Shown here: in pieces, positions 34,779 to 44,735 of the stretch | Layout: each line of letters starts with the position of its first letter | How positions within the stretch are numbered: the first letter of the stretch is position 1 | Source: Paenibacillus amylolyticus | GTDB lineage: Bacteria; Bacillota; Bacilli; Paenibacillales; Paenibacillaceae | Length of the DNA: 64,000 nucleotides | Direction of reading: 5' to 3' | Assembly (NCBI RefSeq): GCF_029689945.1 | Contig: NZ_CP121451.1 | Coordinates: forward strand, 2,604,001-2,668,000 | Translations under genes and position numbers: made by a program | The notes under the pieces: model-generated | Database searches by the model: none | What the model was told of the DNA's origin: nothing | The model's input: the letters and a program-made list of their open reading frames with translations, nothing else

Positions 34779-36956
34779 ATGGGCATAGAGCAATTACTCG
34801 AGAAGGCCGGGGCATATATCAAAGAACCCGATCTGGTGCGCATACGAGAAGCTTACGAATTTGCTGATCAGGCCCACCATGGACAGACGCGAAAATCGGG
34901 AGAACCGTATATTCTGCATCCGCTTGCGGTTGCTGACATTGTTGTGAACATGCAGATGGACACCATCTCCATAATAGCAGCGCTTCTTCATGATGTAGTA
35001 GAGGATACTACGGTCTCACTTGAAGAGATCCGCAATCATTTCGGCAATACGTGTGCCATGCTTGTTGACGGCTTGACGAAGCTGGAACGTATTAAGTTCC
35101 GCTCCAAGGAAGAACAGCAGAACGAGAACTACCGCAAAATGTTCATCGCCATGGCGCAGGACATCCGTGTCATCGTGATCAAATTGGCTGACCGTCTGCA
35201 TAATATGCGGACACTCAAGTTTCAGTCGGAAGAAAGCCAGCGCAGGATTTCATATGAGACGCTGGAAATTTTCTGTCCGATTGCGAACCGTTTGGGTATT
35301 TCTGCGATCAAATGGGAAATGGAGGACATCGCCCTCCGTTATTTGAATCCGCAGCAATATTACCGTATTGCGAACCTGATGCACAAAAAGCGTGCCGAAC
35401 GTGAGCAATATATTGATACCGTTATGGACGGAATTACGAACAAGCTTGATGAGATGGGCATTCAGGCAGACCTTTCGGGTCGACCGAAGCATATCTACAG
35501 CGTGTTCAAGAAAATGACGACCAAAAACAAGCAGTTTAACGAAATTTACGATCTGCTTGCCATTCGTATTATTGTGGATAATATCAAGGATTGTTATGCT
35601 ACGCTCGGAATTATACACACGTTATGGAAGCCGATGCCTGGACGCTTTAAAGACTATATCGCAATGCCGAAGGCGAACATGTACCAGTCATTGCATACAA
35701 CCGTAGTCGGTCCCAATGGCGAACCAACCGAGGTGCAGATTCGGACTTGGGATATGCATCGAACTGCTGAATTTGGTATTGCGGCTCACTGGGCGTATAA
35801 AGAAGGTACAGCCGCAGGTCCGCAATTTGAAGATAAAATTACGTTCTTCCGCGAAATTCTTGAGCTTCAAAATGAAGCACAGGATGCTTCAGAATTCGTA
35901 GAATCACTTAAAATGGACTTCTTCTCGGATCTGGTATTTGTATTTACGCCAAAAGGAGAAGTCATCGAGTTGCCAATTGGCTCTGTTCCTTTGGACTTTG
36001 CTTATCGAATCCATACGGAGGTTGGTAATCGTACCATTGGTGCCAAGGTGAACGGTCGAATTGTCCCGCTTGACTATCATCTGAAGACAGGCGATATCAT
36101 TGAAATTTTGACGTCCAAACATTCTTACGGGCCTAGCCAGGACTGGCTGAAAATTGCGAAATCTTCTCATGCACGAGCGAAGATCAAACAATGGTTCAAG
36201 AAGGAACGCCGTGAAGAAAACGTTGAAAAAGGTCGGGAGAGCTGTGAGCGTGAATTGAAGCGCATGGGGCTTGATCCTTCTGCATGGATGACAGATGACA
36301 AGTTGATGGAAGCTGCCAAAAAATATGCGTTTAACGATATTGATGACATGCTTGCGGCTGTTGGCTTCGGTGGAATTACTGCTGCACAGATCGTAACCAA
36401 AGCAACTGAAAAATTACGTAAAGAGCAGGAAGAGTCCAGTTTACTGGAATTGAACTCCGAGATGCGCGAGCTCAAACCTGCTCCTGAACGGAGAAATCGA
36501 CCAACCAACGGTATCCGTGTCAAGGGTATTGATAATCTGCTTGTTCGATTTGCACGCTGCTGTAATCCTGTGCCTGGGGATGACATTATCGGATACGTTA
36601 CACGCGGACGGGGCGTTTCCGTACACCGTAGTGACTGTCCAAATATTCCGACAAGTGCAGACGGAGAAGAAGCAGCACGCGTTATTGAGGTCGAGTGGGA
36701 AGAGAATATCGAAGCGAGTTACAGTGTGGATATTGAGATTACGGGCCATGATCGGAATGGCTTGCTTAACGAGGTACTTCAGGCTGTATCCGAAAGTAAA
36801 ACCAATATCTCTGCCGTTACAGGACGGACAGATAAAAATAAATTAGCATTGGTGCACGTCACCATTCTGATTCGTAATACGGATCATCTGCAATCCGTTG
36901 TAGATCGAATCAAACGGGTGAAAGATGTCTATTCGGTGCATCGGATTATGCAGTAA
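34779..36956 (+). CDS. relA: Bifunctional (p)ppGpp synthetase/hydrolase
   Basis: The long RSH enzyme makes and removes (p)ppGpp in the stringent response. Domains in order: HD hydrolase (HHGQTRKSGEPYILHPLAVA with ALLHDVVEDT), synthetase (RPKHIYSVFKKM, ATLGIIHTLWKPMPGRFKDY), TGS (VFVFTPKGEVIELP), the helical and zinc-finger region (FARCCNPVPGDDIIG) and a C-terminal ACT domain (SVDIEITGHDRNGLLNEVL). The hydrolase site is complete, so this is a bifunctional Rel, not a synthetase-only RelA. Length 725. dtd follows after 12 bases. Confidence 0.98.
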   Translation: MGIEQLLEKAGAYIKEPDLVRIREAYEFADQAHHGQTRKSGEPYILHPLAVADIVVNMQMDTISIIAALLHDVVEDTTVSLEEIRNHFGNTCAMLVDGLTKLERIKFRSKEEQQNENYRKMFIAMAQDIRVIVIKLADRLHNMRTLKFQSEESQRRISYETLEIFCPIANRLGISAIKWEMEDIALRYLNPQQYYRIANLMHKKRAEREQYIDTVMDGITNKLDEMGIQADLSGRPKHIYSVFKKMTTKNKQFNEIYDLLAIRIIVDNIKDCYATLGIIHTLWKPMPGRFKDYIAMPKANMYQSLHTTVVGPNGEPTEVQIRTWDMHRTAEFGIAAHWAYKEGTAAGPQFEDKITFFREILELQNEAQDASEFVESLKMDFFSDLVFVFTPKGEVIELPIGSVPLDFAYRIHTEVGNRTIGAKVNGRIVPLDYHLKTGDIIEILTSKHSYGPSQDWLKIAKSSHARAKIKQWFKKERREENVEKGRESCERELKRMGLDPSAWMTDDKLMEAAKKYAFNDIDDMLAAVGFGGITAAQIVTKATEKLRKEQEESSLLELNSEMRELKPAPERRNRPTNGIRVKGIDNLLVRFARCCNPVPGDDIIGYVTRGRGVSVHRSDCPNIPTSADGEEAARVIEVEWEENIEASYSVDIEITGHDRNGLLNEVLQAVSESKTNISAVTGRTDKNKLALVHVTILIRNTDHLQSVVDRIKRVKDVYSVHRIMQ

Positions 36957-36968
36957 GGAGCCTGTAAG

Positions 36969-37430
36969 ATGAGGGTGCTTGTACAACGCTGTAAAGAGGC
37001 TCAGGTGACCGTGGGAGACGAACTGACGGGGAAGATCGAATCCGGATTAATGCTGCTCGTAGGTATTACCCATGAGGATACGGAGAAGGATGCCCAGTAT
37101 CTGGCTGACAAAATTAGCGGGTTACGCATATTTGAGGATGATCAGGAGAAGATGAACCTCAGCCTGCTTGATGTAGGCGGTGCTGTACTATCCGTTTCCC
37201 AGTTCACCCTGTACGGGGATTGTCGCAAAGGAAAGCGTCCAAGCTTTGCAGCTGCGGCCCGACCTGAAGCGGCAGAACGGTTATATGAGACGTTTAATCA
37301 ACTTTTGCGGGATAAAGGAATTCAGGTTGAAACCGGTCGTTTCGGAGCGATGATGGATGTAACATTTACCAACTGGGGACCCGTGACCTTGATGCTTGAA
37401 AGTCCGATTCGTGAGGAATCACGTGCATAA
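36969..37430 (+). CDS. dtd: D-aminoacyl-tRNA deacylase
   Basis: Removes D-amino acids wrongly attached to tRNA. The 153-residue protein begins [19 protein letters not shown] and has both signature motifs, [10 protein letters not shown] and the NWGPVT form of the Gly-cisPro loop. The start lies 12 bases after relA with AAGGAG overlapping the relA stop, so the pair is co-transcribed, as in Bacillus. Confidence 0.97.
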   Translation: MRVLVQRCKEAQVTVGDELTGKIESGLMLLVGITHEDTEKDAQYLADKISGLRIFEDDQEKMNLSLLDVGGAVLSVSQFTLYGDCRKGKRPSFAAAARPEAAERLYETFNQLLRDKGIQVETGRFGAMMDVTFTNWGPVTLMLESPIREESRA

Positions 37431-37504
37431 TTTTTTGAGGTTCAGGCCATAATGAAGAATAATTCGTTGATGACTATTTCATGATCAAAGGAGTATCCTT
37501 CATT

Positions 37505-37672
37505 ATGCGCCAATCTGCGAAAGAAACACGTGCACGTACAGAACCTTTGTTACTGCCTGGCAACCTGTATGAATCAATACATCTTGCCCGTGCGGCTGCT
37601 GAGTGTGTTGCAACGATCTGGGCACTTCAAGATTCGGATAAAGGAAAACAAAGTTATCTTCCGCGTTCTTGA
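37505..37672 (+). CDS. Small hypothetical protein
   Basis: A possible 55-residue protein (MRQSAKETRARTEPLLLPGN at the start) with no domain that I recognise. AAAGGAG (37487-37493) precedes it by about 11 bases; an ATG at 37481 is in frame but lies before that site. An inverted repeat, ATAATGAAG (37449-37457) and CTTCATTAT (37498-37506), brackets the ribosome site and covers the start of the ATG, which could affect translation. A terminator follows 50 bases after the stop. Codon use looks like its neighbours. Real but unproven. Confidence 0.5.
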   Translation: MRQSAKETRARTEPLLLPGNLYESIHLARAAAECVATIWALQDSDKGKQSYLPRS

Positions 37673-37724
37673 ATATGTACACATATGTATATAAACATCT
37701 GAAATTTGGATCTTACAGATTCTG

Positions 37725-37758
37725 AAAGTCCTGATTCCTTACCGAATCAGGACTTTTT
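37725..37758 (+). terminator. Rho-independent terminator
   Basis: AAAGTCCTGATTC pairs with GAATCAGGACTTT around a short loop, followed by T residues. It ends the relA-dtd-small gene unit. Confidence 0.92.
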
Positions 37759-37937
37759 GTCATGAGTTGACCTATATAAAAGATTCATTTGTCCCTTTTC
37801 CACAAAATGAAATGACATTGGATTGTTATAAATTGCTCTGGTGAGGGTAATAACAAAACGAGGCACAATGAAGTGCCATTGTACTGCAAGACCCGATTCA
37901 TAAAGAAAGTTCGAACACGGAAAGGAGAACATACGTT

Positions 37938-38444
37938 ATGAGTAAAGTTGCTTTTTTATTGGCGAATGACTTTGAAGATTCGGAGATGCAGGTTCCGTAT
38001 GACGAAGTGAAAAAAGCTGGACATGAAGTGGAGATTATCGGATTAAAAGCCGGTGAGACCCTTAAAGGTAAGGGAGGAAAGGCCTCCTACACTACAGATA
38101 AGGCGATCGCTGATGCATCCGCTTCAGATTATGATGCAGTCGTGATTCCGGGTGGATCATCCCCTGAGAATTTGCGAAGTGATGCGCACATCCTGAAGTT
38201 TGTCACCGAGATCAACAGTGCGAAGAAGCCAATCGCAGCGATCTGCCATGGTCCGCAGATTTTGGCTAGTGCCGATCTGTTGAAAGGTCGTACGATTACA
38301 TCGTATCCACCCCTTAAGGATGACATGGTAAATGCAGGAGCAGAGTTCAAGGATCATGAGGCTGTTGTGGATGGGAACTATATTACATCCCGAACGCCTG
38401 AAGATGAGCCAGCGTTTGTACGTGAACTGCTTAAAGTTATATAA
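37938..38444 (+). CDS. DJ-1/PfpI family protein (general stress type)
   Basis: A 168-residue member of the DJ-1/PfpI superfamily, of the YfkM/YhbO kind linked to general stress and repair of glycated molecules. The nucleophile elbow AICHGPQ holds the cysteine, and the conserved acidic residue is in ANDFEDSE near the start; DYDAVVIPGGSSPENLR is the family's central strand. A good AAGGAG precedes the ATG. It is transcribed alone or with the next small gene. Protease versus deglycase activity cannot be told from sequence. Confidence 0.9.
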   Translation: MSKVAFLLANDFEDSEMQVPYDEVKKAGHEVEIIGLKAGETLKGKGGKASYTTDKAIADASASDYDAVVIPGGSSPENLRSDAHILKFVTEINSAKKPIAAICHGPQILASADLLKGRTITSYPPLKDDMVNAGAEFKDHEAVVDGNYITSRTPEDEPAFVRELLKVI

Positions 38445-38548
38445 CATCAGCCAGAACACCTGAGATAAAGTGATGTATCTAAACGACGTTACATCGTGAG
38501 GTTACGAAACTTCACGTTGCATTTCATTCCGAAAAAGGAGGGTTTGAC

Positions 38549-38994
38549 ATGACAAAACATATTCAGGCGTATTTTCGAACCGAAGACGAGGCAGAGGGAG
38601 CAAGAACTTCACTTCAGACGTTCCGTACAGAGCATTTGGAAGTAGGTCAACTCGATAGTGCAATAGGTAGAGACACGCGTGTAATGGTGCCACTGGTGCC
38701 ATATAATACTGCGGGTGGCGTAGGCACTAACGGGGCCATGGGTGTAGGGCAGCTCCAGGCGTTCCAGCGAGTGAAAATGTGATCCCAGTGGTAGCCAATG
38801 TGGATCGTGACGCAGAACGGGATACCCGTAACAGAGTGAATGAGGATGGGGACCTGCTGAATGCAGCGGACGTGTCCTCGGCCGATTATGATGATCTGCA
38901 TTATGTTCTGTCTGCCAAAGTAAGGGATGAGGATTATGATGAGATAGTTCATAAACTTCGTTCCAACCATGCCTATGTGGAAGACTTGAATTAA
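38549..38994 (+). CDS. Hypothetical protein, about 148 residues (frameshift)
   Basis: Two adjoining frames make one likely protein. The first (MTKHIQAYFRTEDEAEGART at the start) ends at 38782 with a stop right after GTGAAAATG; adding one A to that AAAA run (38774-38777) joins it to the second, giving QRVKNVIPVVANVDRDAERD and ending at 38994. The two halves look alike in size and both end in acidic, aromatic helices (DDLHYVLSAKVRDEDYDEIV), so two ferredoxin-like repeats are possible, similar in style to small YflT/17M stress proteins. I do not recognise a family with certainty. GGAGGG precedes the ATG. It follows the PfpI gene. Confidence 0.7.
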
Positions 38995-39011
38995 CGTGTA
39001 GATACCTCTTG

Positions 39012-39059
39012 GCCCTTGCACCACTTGACTACAAAGTCGAGTACTGTGCGAGGGCTTTT
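39012..39059 (+). terminator. Rho-independent terminator
   Basis: GCCCTTGCAC (39012-39021) pairs with GTGCGAGGGC (39046-39055), followed by TTTTC. It ends the stress-gene pair. Confidence 0.85.
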
Positions 39060-39248
39060 CGTTATAAATATATTAAAAATAAAGCGCTATCATTTTTGTA
39101 ATATTACTGTAATATTAGTTACACAAGCCTTTAACATAGTGGGCTTATAATAACACACATGACCCCCTTTTTTATATATCCTTTGAGCCTGCACACCGTG
39201 TGCAGGCTATTTTTTTGAGCTTTAAACATATATGTTTTGAGCGAAGCT
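39060..39248 (+). other. Gene-free region with an orphan terminator hairpin
   Basis: No open frame. AT-rich sequence with TATAAT at about 39146-39151 leads to a perfect terminator at 39186-39217 (AGCCTGCACA / TGTGCAGGCT, then seven T). As the upstream gene already has its own terminator at 39012, this could end a short untranslated RNA or simply be a second, back-up terminator. Confidence 0.5.
39186..39217 (+). terminator. Orphan Rho-independent terminator
   Basis: Ten paired bases, a three-base loop (CCG) and a T run. There is no gene between it and the previous terminator 130 bases upstream. Confidence 0.85.
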
Positions 39249-39608
39249 TACCCCTTATTTAAATTTTTGCTAGAATAGAGGAATGGGTTTAATTTTTCTA
39301 GAGCGAATGGTTCTCATCGTTATGCTACATTGGACGGTAAATCAAGCTTCTTGTGATTGGATTCGGGTGAAACCAGTCCTTAGACAGAGAGTATGAGGAA
39401 TTCATTGCCAGAGTGAGGTCATATTTCAAGTGAACAATATTTGCCAAAGCTACCCAACTCTTATCCAAGGGCGGGGCAGCCGCTTCTACTTGTTCGCTGG
39501 AACTTGAGAGTTATATAGAATGCCTCGTTTGAGAATTGAAAGTGTTCGTGCTAGAGCAACAAGGTTCTCATGCGAATGGCTAGAGACAGATTTAAGGGGG
39601 AATAAGTT
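39248..39608 (+). promoter_or_regulatory. Promoter and long leader of the SEC-C gene
   Basis: TTACCC (39248-39253), 17-base spacer and TAGAAT (39271-39276) predict transcription from about 39283, leaving a 325-base leader. It contains related segments at its two ends, GCGAATGGTTCTCAT (near 39303) and GGTTCTCATGCGAATGGCT (near 39563), and several short hairpins. It has no T-box motif and no obvious known riboswitch core. Confidence 0.45.
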
Positions 39609-40877
39609 TTGAGTAAGGTTGGAAGAAATGAGCTATGCCCATGCGGAAGTGGGGAAAAATACAAGAAATGTTGTCTGAATAAGGAGTCTTCTGCGGTAGA
39701 ATCCATAATGGGGCTGATATCAACGGAGCAACCAGTCCGGGAAGCCTCACTGGAGACTGAGAGCAAGGTGACTTTGACCAAGCTGAAAAAGATGGTAGAG
39801 AAGGAACTGAAATGGGAGCATTCGGCTCACGAACAGTTGGCCCTGCAGCTTATTGAGAACATGAGGAAGCCGTACGAGCCGGAGCTGATTTTGGAAGCTC
39901 TGATGTTATGGAACGGATATTCCCGTCAGACCCGCCCTACTGTGAAGAAAACAGGCTCTTTCTGCGCTGCCATTGAGTATCTGCTGTCCGAGGAATACGG
40001 TCTGAATGCCTCAAAGACTGAACTGGCTGATAAATATGAGGTAACGACAGGAACAATCTCTCGTAAAGTTAAAGAGATGTTCAATTACATCGAAGAATAC
40101 GGTATGGGTGGCGACACGGACGAGTTATTAATACTGAACAGTCCAGGTACATCGAAGGACAAAGCACAGGCTCTGCTGGATAAGGCGCGGGAAGCCAGTT
40201 CTTCCAAACGCAGAATCCAGCTGGCGAAAACGGCCTTGGAGATGTATCCTGACAGTTCTGATGCGTATCTCATTCTGGCTGAGGAGTCGGACAATGAGCA
40301 AGACGCACGAGCTTACCTTGAGGCAGGAATAGCTGCTGGCAAACGTGAACTGGGCGAACAGTTTTTTGAGAAGAACAAAGGGGACTTCTGGGCGCTTCAT
40401 GAGACTCGTCCCTATATCCGGATATGCAAAAGCTACGCCGAATCCTGCTGGTTTGCAGGAGATGCGAAAGAGGCAGCACATATTCTGGAGCATATTCTAG
40501 AGCTGAATACGGAAGACAATACCGGAGCACGTTACCTGCTCGCTGCTGTGTATTTGTATAGCAACCAATTGGATCAGGCAGAGCAATTGCTGAAGAAGTA
40601 TGAAAAAGGTGACGCAGCAGCTGCCTTTGCCTATGACAAGATCATTCTGGAGTATAAGAAAAACGGAATCACCTCCCAGCTCAAAATGCTGTACCGAGTG
40701 GCCCGGGGTGTGAACAAACATCTGCCAGATTACCTGTTGGGTTTGAAACGGTTGCCGCATAACCTTCCTGACTTTGTTGGAATGGGTGATTCCAACGAAG
40801 CGATTGCCTATGTCATTATGCATTCCCGTCTATGGGCGAGCGTGCCGGATCTGTTGAAGTGGATGCTGAAACAATAG
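39609..40877 (+). CDS. SEC-C motif protein with HTH-like and repeat regions
   Basis: The N-terminus is a textbook SEC-C zinc motif ([19 protein letters not shown], residues 4-22), as found at the C-terminus of SecA. Residues of about 133-160 ([20 protein letters not shown]) look like a helix-turn-helix, and from about residue 180 the sequence resembles tetratricopeptide helices ([40 protein letters not shown]). The 422-residue protein is cytoplasmic. The TTG start has AAGGGGG upstream. Its role is not known; the combination suggests an adaptor or regulator. It lies between small stress genes and hisS and has its own promoter and long leader. Confidence 0.8.
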   Translation: MSKVGRNELCPCGSGEKYKKCCLNKESSAVESIMGLISTEQPVREASLETESKVTLTKLKKMVEKELKWEHSAHEQLALQLIENMRKPYEPELILEALMLWNGYSRQTRPTVKKTGSFCAAIEYLLSEEYGLNASKTELADKYEVTTGTISRKVKEMFNYIEEYGMGGDTDELLILNSPGTSKDKAQALLDKAREASSSKRRIQLAKTALEMYPDSSDAYLILAEESDNEQDARAYLEAGIAAGKRELGEQFFEKNKGDFWALHETRPYIRICKSYAESCWFAGDAKEAAHILEHILELNTEDNTGARYLLAAVYLYSNQLDQAEQLLKKYEKGDAAAAFAYDKIILEYKKNGITSQLKMLYRVARGVNKHLPDYLLGLKRLPHNLPDFVGMGDSNEAIAYVIMHSRLWASVPDLLKWMLKQ

Positions 40878-40890
40878 TGTGATATAACGA

Positions 40891-40930
40891 TGGAAGTTGG
40901 AATTCATTTCATGAATTCAGCTTCCATTCG
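40891..40930 (+). terminator. Hairpin after the SEC-C gene
   Basis: TGGAAG...GAATTCAT and ATGAATTC...CTTCCA form a long stem; the T tail is weak, so termination is likely but less sure. Confidence 0.55.
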
Positions 40931-41005
40931 CCATGATATCAGTGCATTCCCATTGCGTACGGCGTGTGAGCAGAATGTTTTAGTGCTATCTTTTCGTGTT
41001 AACCC

Positions 41006-41034
41006 TTGACTTTAGCACTGCGGTTCATTACAAT
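41006..41034 (+). promoter_or_regulatory. hisS promoter
   Basis: TTGACT (41006-41011), 17-base spacer, TACAAT (41029-41034). It places the start of the T-box leader near 41041. Confidence 0.75.
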
Positions 41035-41040
41035 CAGAAA

Positions 41041-41440
41041 ATAATACGTTGACTACAGTCAATACAAGTCGATTTTTGAACCATATTACGGATTTGATGA
41101 CGGGACCAAGTACTCCGTGCCCACATGACCAGAGAGGAATCCCCAGGCTGTAAGGATTCTCTTGATGAGCGGACGAATGACTTCCCCGAGAACAGACGGC
41201 GAACATAACAGACATGATCTGTTGACCAGTAGCCGGCCTGCGCAGGACGTGCGTTACACGTAGAGCGGAATATCTGCTTGATTAGGTTGCTCTAGGCAAT
41301 TCTGAATCATCAGACACCACCTGAACGGCTAAAGTGTCAGGTTTCCGGAATGTGGGTGGTACCACGGGTGAATGTATATTACACAATCTCTCGTCCCTTT
41401 GTTTGCTGTATACACAGCGACAGGGCGAGGGATTTTTTTG
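41041..41440 (+). promoter_or_regulatory. T-box leader of hisS
   Basis: The T-box sequence GGGTGGTACCACGGGTG (41354-41370) is unmistakable and is followed by a terminator whose arms are TCTCTCGTCCCT (41387-41398) and AGGGCGAGGGA (41422-41432) with seven T. Uncharged tRNA, here presumably tRNA-His, stabilises the antiterminator and turns on the synthetase gene. An AGAGAGGAATCC segment near 41131 looks like part of stem I. I could not place the specifier codon with confidence, so the His identity rests on the gene downstream. Confidence 0.9.
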
Positions 41441-41475
41441 TTATAGAGAAAAAAATCAATGCTGGAGGGATCAAG

Positions 41476-42729
41476 ATGGCTTTTCAAAAACCGACTGGAA
41501 CGCAGGACTTACTGCCTGGGGTTGTCGAGAAATGGCAGTACGTAGAAGAAAAAGCACGAGATCTGTGTCGACGGTTCAATTACCGTGAGATTCGTACACC
41601 GATCTTTGAACAAACCTCTTTATTTGTACGTGGTGTAGGAGAGACTACCGATATCGTTGAGAAAGAAATGTATACCTTTGATGACAAAGGCAATCGCAGC
41701 ATGACGCTTCGTCCAGAGGGAACAGCGGGTGTTGTCCGTGCGTATGTCGAGAATAAAATTTACGGCGAACCGGATGTGAGCAAGCTTTATTACATCGGTC
41801 CGATGTTCCGGTATGAGCGTCCGCAGGCAGGCCGTCAGCGTCAGTTCCACCAGTTTGGTGTAGAAGCCATCGGTGCGCTGGATCCGGCGATTGATGCCGA
41901 AGTAATCGCACTGGGCTACCAGTTGTGTGTTGAGCTCGGCTTGAAGGATGTTAAAGTGGAGATCAACTCCGTGGGTAACTCGACCAGCCGTGCAGAATAC
42001 CGCGAGACGTTACTTGGATTCCTCAGACCGATGAAAGACAGCCTGTGCAAGGACTGCCAGTCCCGCATGGAGCGTAATCCGTTGCGTGTACTCGACTGCA
42101 AAGTCGATCAGGACAAATTCGTAGGGGCACCGTCCATACTGGACAGCCTGGATGAAGAGTCTTTGAATCACTTTGCCAAGCTGCAAGCCTACCTGGATGA
42201 TTTCGGAGTAGATTATGCGGTGAACAATCGTCTGGTACGCGGCTTGGATTATTACACGCTGACTGCGTTTGAATTAAAAGCCCAAGGGATTGGAGCAATT
42301 GATACGGTTGGCGGCGGTGGCCGATACAATGGTCTCGTTGGAGATATCGGCGGGCCTGATCAGCCGGGTATCGGCTTTGGTATTGGTCTGGAGCGCATTC
42401 AACTGATTCTGGAGCACCAAAATATTGAGGTTACTACGCTGGCTCCACTGGATGTGTACTTTGTTGCTCTCGGAGAGGCAGCTGACCGTGAAGTGAACCG
42501 TCTGTTGTTCAAACTTCGTCAGTCCGGACTGTCTGGTGAACGTGATTATCTGGGCCGCAAGATGAAAGCACAGATGAAATCAGCTGACCGTTTCAAATCC
42601 CGCTATACGGCCATCCTTGGTGATGACGAACTGGAGCGTGGTGAGATCGCCCTCAAGTCGATGGATACAGGTGAGCAACAAACCGTGAAACTTGATGATC
42701 TGGTAGCGGCTGTTCGCGAAGGTAAATAA
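41476..42729 (+). CDS. hisS: Histidine-tRNA ligase
   Basis: Class II synthetase charging tRNA-His. The 417-residue protein starts [20 protein letters not shown] and has motif 2 ([20 protein letters not shown]), the histidine signature segment [14 protein letters not shown] and motif 3 ([16 protein letters not shown]), then the anticodon-binding domain. The ATG at 41476 follows GGAGGG; the open frame upstream is T-box leader. aspS follows about 210 bases later. Confidence 0.98.
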   Translation: MAFQKPTGTQDLLPGVVEKWQYVEEKARDLCRRFNYREIRTPIFEQTSLFVRGVGETTDIVEKEMYTFDDKGNRSMTLRPEGTAGVVRAYVENKIYGEPDVSKLYYIGPMFRYERPQAGRQRQFHQFGVEAIGALDPAIDAEVIALGYQLCVELGLKDVKVEINSVGNSTSRAEYRETLLGFLRPMKDSLCKDCQSRMERNPLRVLDCKVDQDKFVGAPSILDSLDEESLNHFAKLQAYLDDFGVDYAVNNRLVRGLDYYTLTAFELKAQGIGAIDTVGGGGRYNGLVGDIGGPDQPGIGFGIGLERIQLILEHQNIEVTTLAPLDVYFVALGEAADREVNRLLFKLRQSGLSGERDYLGRKMKAQMKSADRFKSRYTAILGDDELERGEIALKSMDTGEQQTVKLDDLVAAVREGK

Positions 42730-42940
42730 GAGGAATTGTCACATTAAGATTAAACATTCACGTAAAACAATGGATCCGGCAAAATTACTGAGGTTCTCCG
42801 ACGATTCCGACTAATCGGAAGTTGGCGAGCAATAGGTAACAAGCCTTATCGAATACATGATCTACACGTAACCGGACTGTTGAAGAGCAGGTACCAACTG
42901 CCCATACAGTACGGAAATTCACATAATGAGGAGTTTGGTT

Positions 42941-44717
42941 ATGAAAAGAAGTCATCATTGCGGCGCATTAACACCCGCACACATCGGTGAAACAGTAACA
43001 TTGAACGGTTGGGTTCAAACCCGTCGTGACTTGGGGGCGTACTCTTCATCGATCTGCGTGACCGCAGCGGGATTGTACAAGTTGTCTTTAACCCGGCTTA
43101 TTCCGGCGAAGCTCTGCAAATTGCAGATCGTGTACGTAGCGAGTATGTTATCGCTGTAACGGGTAAAGTTGTTAAACGTGATGCAGAAACAGTGAACAAA
43201 AACCTGCCTACCGGCGAAATTGAAGTTCAAATCACTGAAATTGAAGTGCTGAACGCAGCCAAAACACCTCCATTCTTCATTGAAGATGGTGTAGAAGTGG
43301 ATGAATCCCTTCGTTTGAAATATCGTTACCTGGACCTGCGTCGTCCGGAAATGTTCGAAACACTGAAACTGCGTTCCAAAGCATCCAAAGTGTTCCGTGA
43401 CTACCTGGATGGAGAAGAATTCGTTGAAGTGGAAACACCAATCCTGACGAAGAGCTCCCCGGAAGGTGCGCGTGATTATCTCGTACCGAGCCGTGTGCAT
43501 GAAGGTGAATTCTTCGCTTTGCCACAATCCCCACAAATCTACAAACAATTGCTGATGGTGGGTGGACTTGAGCGTTATTATCAGATCGCTCGCTGTTTCC
43601 GGGATGAGGATCTGCGTGCAGACCGTCAACCCGAATTCACACAAGTCGACATCGAGACTTCTTCCTGCAACAGGATGACCTGCTGCCAATGATGGAAGAA
43701 CTGATGGCCAAATTGCTGCGCGAAACAAAAGGCATTGAGCTGGAACTGCCTTTCCAACGGATTACGTATGCAGATGCCATGGGTAAATACGGTTCAGACA
43801 AACCAGATCTGCGTTTCGGTATGGAACTGGTGGAAATGAACGATATTGTAGCGAACAGTGGTGTGAAAGTATTTGCTTCTGTCATCGAAAAAGGTGGAGA
43901 AGTGAAAGTGCTGAACGCTAAAGGCTGTGGCACATGGAGTCGTAAAGAGATCGATGATCTCGGACCATTTGCTGCACGTTACGGTGCGAAAGGTCTGGCT
44001 TGGATTCAAGTGAAAGACGGCGAGTTCAAAGGGCCAATCGTGAAGTTCTTCACGCCTGAAGAAATTGAAGCTGTCAAAGAACGTACAGGTGCTGAGGATG
44101 GCGACTTGCTGCTCTTCTCTGCTGATACGAAAAAAGTGGTTGCTGACGTACTGGGCGCATTGCGTCTGAAAATCGGCCGTCAACTCGGACTGATTGACGA
44201 CAGCAAATTCAAATTTGCTTGGGTTGTGGACTTCCCACTCCTTGGATATGATGAAGATGCCAAACGTTATGTAGCAGAACACCATCCGTTCACACGTCCA
44301 AAAGACGAAGATGTACATCTGTTCGACACGGATCCGGGTGCTATTCGTGCTCAAGCCTACGACCTTGTTCTGAACGGTTATGAAGTAGGTGGCGGTTCGA
44401 TGCGTATCTACAAACGTGATGTTCAGGAGAAAATGTTCGCAGCCCTCGGACTCTCACCAGAAGTAGCGAATGAGAAATTCGGCTATCTGCTGGAAGCATT
44501 TGAATACGGAACGCCACCGCATGGCGGAATTGCCTTTGGTCTCGACCGTTTGGTGATGTTGCTGGCGGGTCGCACGAATCTGCGTGAAACGATTGCCTTC
44601 CCGAAAACGGCAAGTGCAACGGATCTGCTGATGAATGCACCTTCCGAAGTGGATAATTCCCAGTTGGAACAACTTCATATCCGCGTAGCCCGTAAACCGG
44701 TAGCGGAAAAGAAATAA
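42941..44717 (+). CDS. aspS: Aspartate-tRNA ligase (two frameshifts)
   Basis: Class II synthetase of bacterial AspRS type with the OB anticodon domain, catalytic core and GAD insertion domain. [20 protein letters not shown] starts it; motif 2 is [18 protein letters not shown], and motif 3 is [16 protein letters not shown]. One base is lost in the G run at 43033-43037 (restored: [20 protein letters not shown]) and one in the T pair near 43662 (restored: [16 protein letters not shown]). With both corrected the protein has 592 residues, normal for bacteria. As the gene is essential, these must be sequence errors. AGGAG lies before the ATG. No T-box precedes it. Confidence 0.95.
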
Positions 44718-44735
44718 AGGAGGCATCGATTCTCA

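Noticed and set aside
38771..38790. Two separate coupled genes at 38549 and 38779 (ATGA overlap)
   Set aside because: Adding one A to the AAAA run gives a smooth single protein; the second frame has no ribosome site of its own.
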